Part shown: positions 15,333 through 22,135 of the stretch, one piece after another
Layout of the letters: each line of letters starts with the position of its first letter
How positions within the stretch are numbered: position 1 is the first letter of the stretch
Source: Bacteroidota bacterium
Lineage (GTDB): Bacteria > Bacteroidota > Ignavibacteria > UBA10030 > BY39
Direction: 5' to 3'
Length of the DNA: 25,629 bases
Assembly: GCA_018830765.1 (NCBI GenBank)
Contig: JAHJRJ010000175.1
Coordinates: forward strand, 1 to 25,629
The notes under the pieces: model-generated
Database searches by the model: none
What the model saw: the letters and a program-made list of their open reading frames with translations, nothing else
Told to the model about the DNA's origin: nothing
Position numbers and translations under genes: made by a program

Positions 15333-15986
15333 ATGAATAATGAACATATTAATGTACTTTTAGTAGATGATGATGCAGCTTACGCTGCCCTTTCCCAGCA
15401 TATGATGGATCGGTTCCCTAATAAGAAATTTAACATTGTTTGGAAGGAAAACGGGGACACCGCTCTACAAGAATTAAAAACCAATCGGAATATAAATATT
15501 GTTTTGGTGGATTATAACATTCCCGATAAAAACGGTTTAGAAATAATTAAAGAGATTAGAGAAGAAAAAATTTCCACACCGATTATTTTATTAACATCCT
15601 CCAAAAATTTCAAAGTTGCAGTAGAAGCGATGAAGTACGATGTTGAAGATTATCTGGTAAAAGAAGAAGCGGTCGATACTTTGCTGCCACGGGCAATACT
15701 AGCGGTTTTAGAACGAGTGAAAATAAAAAAACAAATCGAGAGTGCGGAAAAAGAGAAAATTCTTTCGAAAAAAAAAGCCGAAGCAATCCGTGAGCTTATT
15801 GTTACAATTTGTCACGAATTCAATAATCCGTTAGCAGCTATTAAAATTAGCACAGATATAATTACTCGGCAGAATATTTCTCCGGAGATTAAAGAAATAT
15901 TAAATCAATTAGTAAACAAACTCAACGTTATTGAAAAGGAGATTGCTACTTTGCGCGATTTGGATATTTCAGAGTTGAAACGTTAA
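15333..15986 (+). CDS. Response regulator with a HisKA-like dimerisation domain but no ATPase domain
   Basis: 217 aa. Receiver domain about 1-125: acidic DDD (12-14), D60 in VLVDYNIPDKNG, T/S in LLTSS, and K in YLVKEEAV. A basic helix (KIKKQIESAEKEKILSKKKAEAI) leads to an H-box with H161 in ICHEFNNPLAAIK and a second helix, the DHp fold of a histidine kinase. The protein stops at 217 with no N, G1 or G2 boxes, and a terminator follows, so the catalytic ATPase domain is really absent. It could be phosphorylated in trans by a kinase, act as a phosphotransfer hub between D60 and H161, or be a dominant partner for a full kinase. Monocistronic. The start has only a weak SD. Confidence 0.85.
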   Translation: MNNEHINVLLVDDDAAYAALSQHMMDRFPNKKFNIVWKENGDTALQELKTNRNINIVLVDYNIPDKNGLEIIKEIREEKISTPIILLTSSKNFKVAVEAMKYDVEDYLVKEEAVDTLLPRAILAVLERVKIKKQIESAEKEKILSKKKAEAIRELIVTICHEFNNPLAAIKISTDIITRQNISPEIKEILNQLVNKLNVIEKEIATLRDLDISELKR

Positions 15987-16080
15987 CTTGCTTTTATAAA
16001 TGGATATCTATATATTTAAACAGATATGATTATCCCAATTATACATAGTTTAAAATCAGAACAACATAGATAAACGTAAC

Positions 16081-16106
16081 GTCCTGCAAAACAGGACTTT
16101 TTTTTT
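16081..16106 (+). terminator. Rho-independent terminator after the REC-DHp gene
   Basis: Stem GTCCTG (16081-16086) and CAGGAC (16092-16097) with a 5-nt loop, followed by nine T residues. Ends the REC-DHp transcript 95 nt after its stop codon and 15 nt before the Nif3 start. Confidence 0.85.
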
Positions 16107-16120
16107 AAATAAATCTATAG

Positions 16121-17227
16121 ATGATAGTAAAAGATATAAATAATCTATTAGAAGTATGGGCTCCTAAAAATATAGCGTGGGAAAAAGACAACGTCGGCTT
16201 GCAGGTCGGAAGCTACAGTAATCCTGCTCTTAAAATACTTGTTGCGTTAGATGCTACAGAAGAAGTAATTGATGAAGCCGTCAAAAAGAATGTCGACTTG
16301 ATAATAACACACCACCCGTTGATATTCGAACCGCTTAAAAATGTTACTACAAATGATGACCAAGGCAGGTTGATATTCAAACTTATCGAAAGTAAGATTT
16401 CACTCATAGCAGTTCACACAAATTTAGATTTTACTAAGGGTGGTGTTAGTTTTGCCTTGGCTCAAAAATTGGATTTGACTAATATAAAGATTCTCAAAAA
16501 ATCAAATAATCACCTTAAGAAAATTGTCGTTTTCGTACCTTCGGAGTACACCGAAAAAGTGACCGATGCAATGGCAAGCGCAGGTGCGGGCATTATCGGT
16601 AATTACGAATATTGTTCTTACAGAAGCCCTGGCGTCGGGACATTCAAAGGTAGCATCGGATCCAAACCGTTTATCGGAAAGGCGGGTGAGATTGAAAAAG
16701 TGGATGAGATAAGGTTAGAAATGATTGTCCCCGATTGGAAAATAGCTGAAGTAACGGATGCCATTAGTAAATCGCATCCGTATGAGGAGCCGGCTTACGA
16801 CATTTATCCTGTTGAAAACGAGTCAACGTCGTACGGCGCAGGCACCATCGGAACGTTGGAAGAAGAATTGACACAAAAAAAGTTTCTACAACACGTCAAA
16901 GAAAAATTGAGCGTTGAAAGTATCCGCTATGTTGTAGGTGCCCAAGAAAAAATCAAAACGGTTGCTGTTTGTGGCGGTTCGGGAAGCAACTTATTCGCCG
17001 ATGCATTGGCTCTCAAAGCTGACGCATTTGTTACGGGCGACGTTACCTATCACCTATTTCAGCAGGCGAAGGGTAAAATTTTACTTGTCGATGCGGGACA
17101 CTTTGAAACCGAAATTTATGTTGTTGAAACAATTGTTAATTATTTGAAAAATAAATTTGCACTCTTAAAAGAAAATATACAAGTTATTCAGACAACACAT
17201 TTAAAAAACACTATACAAAATATTTAA
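16121..17227 (+). CDS. Nif3-like dinuclear metal-centre protein
   Basis: 368 aa, the long form of the NIF3/YbgI family with an inserted central domain (about 130-240, PII-like in relatives). Metal-binding histidine motifs are ITHHPLIF and AVHTNLDF in the N-terminal half, and VDAGHFETE in the C-terminal half. Opening residues WAPKNIAWEKDNVGLQVG are characteristic. Members form hexameric toroids with two metal ions per subunit; the substrate is not firmly established, and the 'GTP cyclohydrolase 1 type 2' label is weakly supported. No strong SD before ATG 16121, and no promoter recognised between the terminator and the start. It is followed 16 nt later by the zinc-ribbon gene, a pairing seen in many bacteria. 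Confidence 0.93.
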   Translation: MIVKDINNLLEVWAPKNIAWEKDNVGLQVGSYSNPALKILVALDATEEVIDEAVKKNVDLIITHHPLIFEPLKNVTTNDDQGRLIFKLIESKISLIAVHTNLDFTKGGVSFALAQKLDLTNIKILKKSNNHLKKIVVFVPSEYTEKVTDAMASAGAGIIGNYEYCSYRSPGVGTFKGSIGSKPFIGKAGEIEKVDEIRLEMIVPDWKIAEVTDAISKSHPYEEPAYDIYPVENESTSYGAGTIGTLEEELTQKKFLQHVKEKLSVESIRYVVGAQEKIKTVAVCGGSGSNLFADALALKADAFVTGDVTYHLFQQAKGKILLVDAGHFETEIYVVETIVNYLKNKFALLKENIQVIQTTHLKNTIQNI

Positions 17228-17243
17228 ATTATTGGAGCGACCG

Positions 17244-17975
17244 TTGGAAGATAAATTGCGTTATCTATACGCATTACAAAAAGTTGATTTACATCTAGAT
17301 GAACTCGAAGAGATGAAAGGAGATTTACCTCAGAATGTCGCTGAACTGACGGCAAAAGAGAATGACCTTAAAGCAAAAATTGAAGAGTTGGAAAGCACTA
17401 TAAAAAGCAATATCATTAAAAGTGATGGAGCAGACGTAGAGATGCTCAGCTTAACCGAAAAAATCGAGAAGTATAAGAAGCAACAATTCGAAGTCAAGAG
17501 CAACAAACAGTATGATGCTTTGACTCGTGAAATCGAGAACGCCGAGAAACGAATCGAGCAATTATCAAAAGATATTAATGTTTTCGAGGGCCATATAAAG
17601 AATTATAAGGTGGATTTGGAAACATCGAAGACGGAATTGGAAACCGTTCATCAAGAATTGAGCGAGAAAAAGAAAGAGCTTGGGATAGTTGCGAAAGACA
17701 ACGAAGAAGAAGAATTAAAATACCGCCATCAGCGAGAAAAGTTAGTCGTCCGTATAGATAAGCAAGATTTGATACAATACGAGAAGATTCGAAAAGCAAA
17801 AAGCGGAAAAGCGATAGTGGCGGTTAAACGAAATGCTTGCGGCGGTTGTTTTAATAGTGTGCCAGCTCAAAAGTTACTCGAGTTACGTCAAAACGAAAAA
17901 CTTTATACTTGCGAATATTGCGGTAGAATTCTCGTGTCCGATAAAATCGTTGAGACAAGTTCGAATATTGTATGA
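17244..17975 (+). CDS. Coiled-coil protein with C4 zinc ribbon (zf-RING_7 / CdsZ-like)
   Basis: 243 aa. A long N-terminal coiled coil (about 1-180, with heptads such as LKAKIEELESTIKSNI and IENAEKRIEQLSKDI) is followed by a zinc ribbon with CGGC and CEYC cysteine pairs 26 residues apart. The start is taken as TTG 17244 because GGAG (17234-17237) is 6 nt upstream and relatives begin with a KLR-LY-LQ-hD motif; an in-frame TTG at 17232 would add four residues and has no SD. The family is widespread next to nif3 and rnhA-like genes. A nucleic-acid or protein scaffolding role is suspected, but its function here is unknown. The last 4 nt overlap rnhA. Confidence 0.9.
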   Translation: MEDKLRYLYALQKVDLHLDELEEMKGDLPQNVAELTAKENDLKAKIEELESTIKSNIIKSDGADVEMLSLTEKIEKYKKQQFEVKSNKQYDALTREIENAEKRIEQLSKDINVFEGHIKNYKVDLETSKTELETVHQELSEKKKELGIVAKDNEEEELKYRHQREKLVVRIDKQDLIQYEKIRKAKSGKAIVAVKRNACGGCFNSVPAQKLLELRQNEKLYTCEYCGRILVSDKIVETSSNIV

Positions 17976-18388
17976 CCGTACATGCCTATATTGATGGTGC
18001 TTCGAGGGGCAACCCTGGCGAAAGCGGAATAGGAGTGGTATTAAAAAACCAAACCGGTGCTATTCTCGAATCGATAAGCGGTTATATCGGTAAAGCCACA
18101 AATAACATTGCTGAATATTCAGCGTTGTTGGTTTGTCTTAACAAAGCAATCGATCTAAACTGTAAGCACTTGATTGTATTTTCGGACAGTGAGCTTTTAG
18201 TTCGACAGATGAACAAACAGTATCGAGTAAAAAACGAAGGCATAAAAAAAGTTTACCAGCATGTTCAGCGTGTTTTGTCAAAGTCGGCGATTAAATTCGA
18301 GATCAAACATATTGATCGCGAGAGAAATAAAGACGCCGATTTATTAGCCAATGCGGGAATAAACAACCGCAGGCGCATCAAAGTTTAA
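17972..18388 (+). CDS. Ribonuclease H, RNase HI family
   Basis: 138 aa. Acidic active-site residues are visible: D8 in AYIDGASRGNPG, E48 in NNIAEYSALL, D72 in VFSDSELLVRQM, and the last Asp at 121-123 in NKDADLLANAG. The GNPG turn and the absence of the basic protrusion of E. coli RnhA suggest the shorter RNase HI type found in Gram-positives, archaea and many Bacteroidota. It degrades the RNA strand of RNA-DNA hybrids such as R-loops and Okazaki primers. ATG overlaps the zinc-ribbon stop by 4 nt. The RNase P RNA gene follows 34 nt downstream. Confidence 0.93.
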   Translation: MTVHAYIDGASRGNPGESGIGVVLKNQTGAILESISGYIGKATNNIAEYSALLVCLNKAIDLNCKHLIVFSDSELLVRQMNKQYRVKNEGIKKVYQHVQRVLSKSAIKFEIKHIDRERNKDADLLANAGINNRRRIKV

Positions 18389-18431
18389 TTAACATATATC
18401 AAACATCTGCAACCTGAATCGCAGACGGCAA

Positions 18432-18450
18432 GCCCCGATTTTATCGGGGC
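18432..18450. repeat. Palindrome in rnpB, between P1 and the core
   Basis: GCCCCGAT-TTT-ATCGGGGC, an 8-bp perfect stem with a 3-nt loop, sitting just inside the P1 strand where most RNase P RNAs have no extra helix. Confidence 0.7.
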
Positions 18451-18478
18451 AAGCGAAGATCGCGCAATCGTCCCGCCA

Positions 18479-18496
18479 ATCCGTCATTTGACGGAT
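18479..18496. repeat. Palindrome at the tip of an rnpB helix (TCCGTC family)
   Basis: ATCCGTC-ATTT-GACGGAT, 7-bp stem, nested within CCGCC/GGCGG arms. It ends seven nt before the conserved GAGGAAAGTCC and probably extends P3. It shares the TCCGTC/GACGGA arms with the elements in recJ and ruvC. Confidence 0.65.
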
Positions 18497-18553
18497 CGGC
18501 GGGGAGGAAAGTCCGAACTCCACAGGACAGGGTACCTCCTAACAGAAGGGTAT

Positions 18554-18577
18554 CCCGTCCCGATTTTTCGGGACGGG
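18554..18577. repeat. Palindrome in rnpB (CCCGTCCCGA family)
   Basis: Arms CCCGTCCCGA and TCGGGACGGG with a TTTT loop, a perfect 10-bp stem. It lies in the region of variable helices after the first conserved block and contains the CCGTCC/GGACGG words of the family. Confidence 0.7.
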
Positions 18578-18607
18578 GTAACGGAAAGTGTCACAGAAAA
18601 TATACCG

Positions 18608-18624
18608 TGGCGCCTTTGGCGCCA
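18608..18624. repeat. Short palindrome in rnpB
   Basis: TGGCGCC-TTT-GGCGCCA, 7-bp stem. May be a native variable helix rather than an insertion. Confidence 0.5.
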
Positions 18625-18700
18625 TAAGGGTGAAAAGGCGAGGTAAGAGCTCACCGCTCCGGCAGTAATGTCGGAGGTCCTTTAAGGGATCTCGACAAGT

Positions 18701-18731
18701 TCCGTCCCCCCGCTTTAAGCGGGGGGGCGGA
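18701..18731 (+). repeat. Long C/G-rich palindrome in rnpB, copy A
   Basis: Arms TCCGTCCCCCCGC and GCGGGGGGGCGGA around TTTAA: a 13-bp stem with one T-G wobble. It is placed in a variable region ahead of the conserved CTACCCGGAGCAAGG block. Copy B at 18887-18917 is nearly identical but has the reverse-complement loop, that is, the opposite orientation. Confidence 0.75.
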
Positions 18732-18886
18732 ATGAGTCGGGACACGACAAACCCTACCCGGAGCAAGGTCAAATAAGAGGTGAACGATGTGGTCCGCATC
18801 GCTTGACCTATCCATTTAGGTCGAATATCCTCGGGTAGACCGCTCGATCTCGATCGTGAGGTCGGGACTAGATAAATGATTGCGGT

Positions 18887-18917
18887 TCCGTCCCCCCGCT
18901 TAAAGCGGGGGGGCGGG
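18887..18917 (-). repeat. Long C/G-rich palindrome in rnpB, copy B (inverted relative to copy A)
   Basis: The same TCCGTCCCCCCGC left arm and G-run right arm, with loop TTAAA instead of TTTAA. It sits between AATGATTGC and the 3' conserved TTCGGCTTAT, where E. coli RnpB has only a short hairpin. Confidence 0.75.
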
Positions 18918-19002
18918 ATACAAAATTCGGCTTATAGATTTTCGCGCTGCCGTCTTTTAGATGCATGCGTGTACGATGACAACTTTAAAAAGATAATTAA
19001 CT

Positions 19003-20760
19003 ATGACTAGAGAGAACCGATGGAACGTAGCACAAATTGAAGATGTAAACTTAATCGAGAAATTATCTAAAGAAATAAACATTCCGCTGACGATTGCTAA
19101 AATTTTGGTAAATCGAAATATCGATACTTACGATAAAGCAAAACAATATTTCAGGCCGAACGTTTCACACTTCCACGACCCCTTCCTGATGGACGGGATG
19201 GAAAAAGCTGTTGACCGCACACTCAGGGCAATTAAGAATAAAGAAAAAATTATGATTTACGGCGACTACGACGTAGACGGAACTTGTGGTGTGGCGATGC
19301 TTTATTTATTCTTCATGAGATACAATCCGAACGTAAAATACCATATTCCTGATCGGGTGAAGGAAGGGTATGGTGTTTCCAACTACGGAATTGACCTGGC
19401 AAAAGAATTCGGCGCAACATTGATGATCACAATCGATTGTGGCATAACGGCAAACGAGCAAGTCGATTACGCAAACTCGTTAGGTATTGACTTTATTATC
19501 GCCGACCACCACGAGCCAACTTCCGATATTCCAAAAGCTTATGCCGTTTTAGATCCGCTCATGCACTTTTGTTCCTATCCATTTAAATATCTCAGCGGTT
19601 GCGGTGTAGGATTTAAATACATTCAGGCAATAGCGAGGAAGCTCGGCGAAGAGGAATTCGTTTACAGTTTCCTCGACTTTGTAACTTTAGCTACTACAGC
19701 GGACATTGTGCCGCTAGTAGGTGAAAACAGAACTTTAGTAAAGCTCGGTTTAAAGCAGATTAACGAAATCCCCAGACCCGGTATAAAAGCATTAATCGAA
19801 ACGGCTGGATTAAAAATAGAGAGTCTGAACTCAAGCCAAATTGTTTTCATGCTGGCTCCTCGGATAAACGCGGTCGGCAGGTTAGGAAATGCAGAACGCG
19901 CCGTAAGTTTATTGATCAGCAACAACTACCAAGAAGCGATGACACACGCTCAAATCCTCGAAGAAGAAAACAGGAACAGAAGAAAAATCGACGAAGAAAT
20001 ATACAACCATGCACAAGAGTTAGTTGAAAACTATTTAGATTTTGAAAACGATGCCTCTATAATACTGCACCAAGACGACTGGCATCCCGGTGTTATCGGA
20101 ATCGTCGCCTCGAGATTAGTCGAAAAATATTACCTGCCTACAATTATGATGACGACTATTGACGGAGTTGCTAAAGGGTCTGCACGAAGTATCGCAGGGT
20201 TCGATATTTATCAAGCGTTAAAGAAAGTTGAAGATAAGTTGCTTCAATTCGGCGGACATAAATACGCTGCAGGTTTATCCGTCGAGTTAGAAAGATTGGA
20301 TGAATTTAAATTAGCATTCAATCACGCAGTGAAAGAATTAATGAGCGAAGAACTGCTGAAGCCCGAAATCAAAATCGACTCTGAGATTGATTTAACAGAC
20401 ATTACACCGCGCTTCCAACGAATATTACGTGAGTTCGCACCGTTCGGTCCTCAAAATTCAAGGCCAGTTTTTTTGGCACAAAAAGTTCAGATAGCTGCAC
20501 CTCCCAAAATTGTCGGTAAAAATCATTTACGCTTAAAAGTGCGTCAAAATAGTCCGTCCCGCCAAGGCGGGACGGATATAGTTGACGCCATCGGATTCAA
20601 TCTGGGTCATCTCAGAGATAAAGCTACGCAATCTTCAAACGGGATGGACGTCGTATTTTCACTTAATGAATCGGATTGGCAAAGTAACGCACCTAACGGA
20701 GAAACTTTTCCTCAACTGAAAATAAAAGATTTACGTCCGTCCATTCGGACGGATTCATAA
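19003..20760 (+). CDS. recJ: Single-stranded-DNA-specific exonuclease RecJ
   Basis: 585 aa, 5'-3' ssDNA exonuclease for recombination, mismatch and replication-fork repair. DHH phosphoesterase motifs: GDYDVDGT with D88, D90, D92; IDCG (145-148); and DHH at 169-171 in IIADHHEP. The DHHA1 domain has HPGVIGIVASRLVEKY and FGGHKYAAGLS. The OB-fold part contains FAPFGPQNSRPVF and HLRLKVRQ. Two palindromes enter the coding sequence: one at 20553-20576 adds about eight residues (SPSRQGGT) in the OB fold, and one at 20736-20753 supplies the last residues before the stop (RPSIRTD). Reading frame and motifs remain intact. It starts 47 nt after rnpB, so co-transcription is likely. Confidence 0.95.
   Translation: MTRENRWNVAQIEDVNLIEKLSKEINIPLTIAKILVNRNIDTYDKAKQYFRPNVSHFHDPFLMDGMEKAVDRTLRAIKNKEKIMIYGDYDVDGTCGVAMLYLFFMRYNPNVKYHIPDRVKEGYGVSNYGIDLAKEFGATLMITIDCGITANEQVDYANSLGIDFIIADHHEPTSDIPKAYAVLDPLMHFCSYPFKYLSGCGVGFKYIQAIARKLGEEEFVYSFLDFVTLATTADIVPLVGENRTLVKLGLKQINEIPRPGIKALIETAGLKIESLNSSQIVFMLAPRINAVGRLGNAERAVSLLISNNYQEAMTHAQILEEENRNRRKIDEEIYNHAQELVENYLDFENDASIILHQDDWHPGVIGIVASRLVEKYYLPTIMMTTIDGVAKGSARSIAGFDIYQALKKVEDKLLQFGGHKYAAGLSVELERLDEFKLAFNHAVKELMSEELLKPEIKIDSEIDLTDITPRFQRILREFAPFGPQNSRPVFLAQKVQIAAPPKIVGKNHLRLKVRQNSPSRQGGTDIVDAIGFNLGHLRDKATQSSNGMDVVFSLNESDWQSNAPNGETFPQLKIKDLRPSIRTDS
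20553..20576. repeat. Coding palindrome inside recJ
   Basis: Perfect arms TCCGTCCCGCC and GGCGGGACGGA, 11 bp each, around AA. Translated as SPSRQGGTD between KVRQN and IVDAIGF. Its length of 24 nt keeps the frame. It shares TCCGTC...GACGGA ends with the other family members. Confidence 0.8.
20736..20753. repeat. Coding palindrome at the 3' end of recJ
   Basis: TCCGTCC-ATTC-GGACGGA, identical over 18 nt to the palindrome at 22008-22025 in ruvC. Here it is read as part of LRPSIRTDS just before the stop. Confidence 0.85.
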
Positions 20761-20775
20761 AGGAGAAATCATTCT

Positions 20776-21528
20776 ATGTCTGGACATTCAAAATGGGCAA
20801 CAATCAAACGGAAAAAAGCTTCTATTGATGCAAAAAGAGGTAAGATGTTTACACAGACTACTAAAGAACTGACAATTGCAGCAAAACAAGGTGGCGGCGA
20901 CCCCGCCGGTAATCCGCGCTTGCGATTGGCAGTCGAGAAAGCCCGTGCCAACAACATGCCTGCCGACAATATTAAAAGAGCAATTATGAAAGGCACCGGT
21001 GAGCTACCGGGGGTTACCTACGAGGAAGTTACTTACGAAGCTTATGCCCCTGGTGGTGTTGCTATGTTAATAGAAACAGTAACCGATAATAAAAACAGAA
21101 CAGTATCGGAATTACGACACTTACTCGAGCGCAACAGCGGCAAGCTTGCTACTGCCGGATCAGTGGCTTGGAGCTTTCATAAAAAAGGAGTCATTCAAAT
21201 ATCTAAAGCCAATTATTCTGAAGATGATATATTGAATATTATTTTAGATGCAGGCGCCGACGACATGAAAGTGGAAGATGAATTTTATGAAATTAAAACT
21301 TCACCTGAAACTTTCGAACCTGTGAAAAAAGCTTTAGAAGCAAAAAACATTAAGACTGAATCGGTAGAATTGGAGATGATACCTGAAAATTTAGTTAAGG
21401 TTGAGGGTAAAGAAGCCGAGCAGGTATTAAAGTTGATGGAGGCGTTGGAAGACCACGACGACGTTCAGAACGTATATCCGAATTTCGACATAGACGAAAA
21501 AGTGATGGCTAATTTTAACGCTCAATAA
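20776..21528 (+). CDS. YebC/PmpR family protein
   Basis: 250 aa. N-terminal signature MSGHSKWATIKRKKASIDAKRGK is diagnostic, followed by GGGDPAGNPRLRLAVEKARANNMP and EAYAPGGVAMLIETVTDN. Normal length. Members were described as DNA-binding regulators (some affecting ruvC-neighbour genes or quorum sensing) and as TACO1-like ribosome-associated factors that ease translation of difficult peptides; sequence alone cannot separate these. Strong SD (AAGGAG at 20760-20765) precedes ATG. Placement directly before ruvC and ruvA is the classic yebC-ruvC-ruvA arrangement. TAATG overlap joins it to ruvC. Confidence 0.95.
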   Translation: MSGHSKWATIKRKKASIDAKRGKMFTQTTKELTIAAKQGGGDPAGNPRLRLAVEKARANNMPADNIKRAIMKGTGELPGVTYEEVTYEAYAPGGVAMLIETVTDNKNRTVSELRHLLERNSGKLATAGSVAWSFHKKGVIQISKANYSEDDILNIILDAGADDMKVEDEFYEIKTSPETFEPVKKALEAKNIKTESVELEMIPENLVKVEGKEAEQVLKLMEALEDHDDVQNVYPNFDIDEKVMANFNAQ

Positions 21529-22118
21529 TGATTAAAAAGAAAAATAAATTAATTCTGATGGGAATAGATCCCGGAACGCTCGTTACCGGTTACGGGTTCA
21601 TCGAAATATCAGACTCTAAATTACAACTTATCACTTGCGATGCAGTTGAAAATAAAAATAAAACAAACATGTCTGCCCGCCTCGAAGCAATTTTTAATAA
21701 ATTAAATAAAGTAATAAAAAAGTATTCGCCCGATGAAATTGCAATCGAGACTGCTTTTTACGGAAAGAACGCACAATCGGCGCTTAAGTTGGGACAAGCG
21801 AGAGGTGTTGCAATGCTTACGGCTATTCTAAATAAAACTCCGTTGACTGAATATTCGCCGCGTGAGGTTAAAAAATCGGTTGTTGGTAATGGCGCTGCAT
21901 CTAAAGAGCAAGTGCAGTACATGGTAAAGTCTCTGCTCAAGTTGCGCACCCTTCCAAAACATTACGACACAACCGATGCACTCGCAGTTGCAATTTGCCA
22001 CTCGTTCTCCGTCCATTCGGACGGACTGTCAAAGAACCCGAAGAATAAATCAGGTTGTTATAGAGATTGGAAGTCGTTTGTCGAATCCAATCCCGGGTAT
22101 ATCAAAATACAAAAGTAA
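21528..22118 (+). CDS. ruvC: Holliday junction resolvase RuvC, with palindrome-derived tail segment
   Basis: 196 aa, endonuclease that cuts Holliday junctions with RuvAB. Catalytic acids: D14 in MGIDPGT, E74 in AIETAFYGKN, and D147/D150 in HYDTTDALAVAICH. The C-terminal part after ICHSF contains SVHSDGL, encoded by the 18-nt palindrome at 22008-22025, followed by a basic tail (KNPKNKSGCYRDWKSFVESNP) longer than in E. coli. The last two Asp residues come before the insertion, so the active site is unaffected. ATG overlaps the yebC stop. ruvA follows 17 nt later; no ruvB is present in the window. Confidence 0.94.
   Translation: MIKKKNKLILMGIDPGTLVTGYGFIEISDSKLQLITCDAVENKNKTNMSARLEAIFNKLNKVIKKYSPDEIAIETAFYGKNAQSALKLGQARGVAMLTAILNKTPLTEYSPREVKKSVVGNGAASKEQVQYMVKSLLKLRTLPKHYDTTDALAVAICHSFSVHSDGLSKNPKNKSGCYRDWKSFVESNPGYIKIQK
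22008..22025. repeat. Coding palindrome in ruvC, identical to the one in recJ
   Basis: TCCGTCC-ATTC-GGACGGA, read as SVHSDG here but as RPSIRTD in recJ: same DNA, different frame. Confidence 0.85.
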
Positions 22119-22135
22119 AAATATACAAAACAACC

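Larger units (their letters stand above)
18423..18955 (+). ncRNA. rnpB: RNase P RNA, enlarged by palindromic insertions
   Basis: Catalytic RNA of RNase P, which matures tRNA 5' ends. Diagnostic conserved blocks: GAGGAAAGTCCGAACTCC and ACAGGACAGGGTACC (from 18503), GGTGAAAAGGCGAGGTAAGAG (from 18629), CTACCCGGAGCAAGGTCAAATA (from 18754), CTCGGGTAGACCGCTCGA, and AGATAAATGATTGC with TTCGGCTTAT near the 3' end. P1 closes by AGACGGCA (18423-18430) pairing with TGCCGTCT (18948-18955), which sets the ends. At about 533 nt it is well above the usual 350-400. The excess is largely explained by hairpins listed separately. The conserved core looks intact, so it should be functional. Confidence in identity is high; ends are accurate to a few bases. 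Confidence 0.93.

Noticed and set aside
18539..18799. Minus-strand open frame of 86 codons
   Set aside because: Falls inside the RNase P RNA and reflects its GC-rich hairpins.
22067..22135. N-terminal extension of ruvA by 23 codons
   Set aside because: Overlaps ruvC and precedes the family-conserved start MYSYLQGKL.
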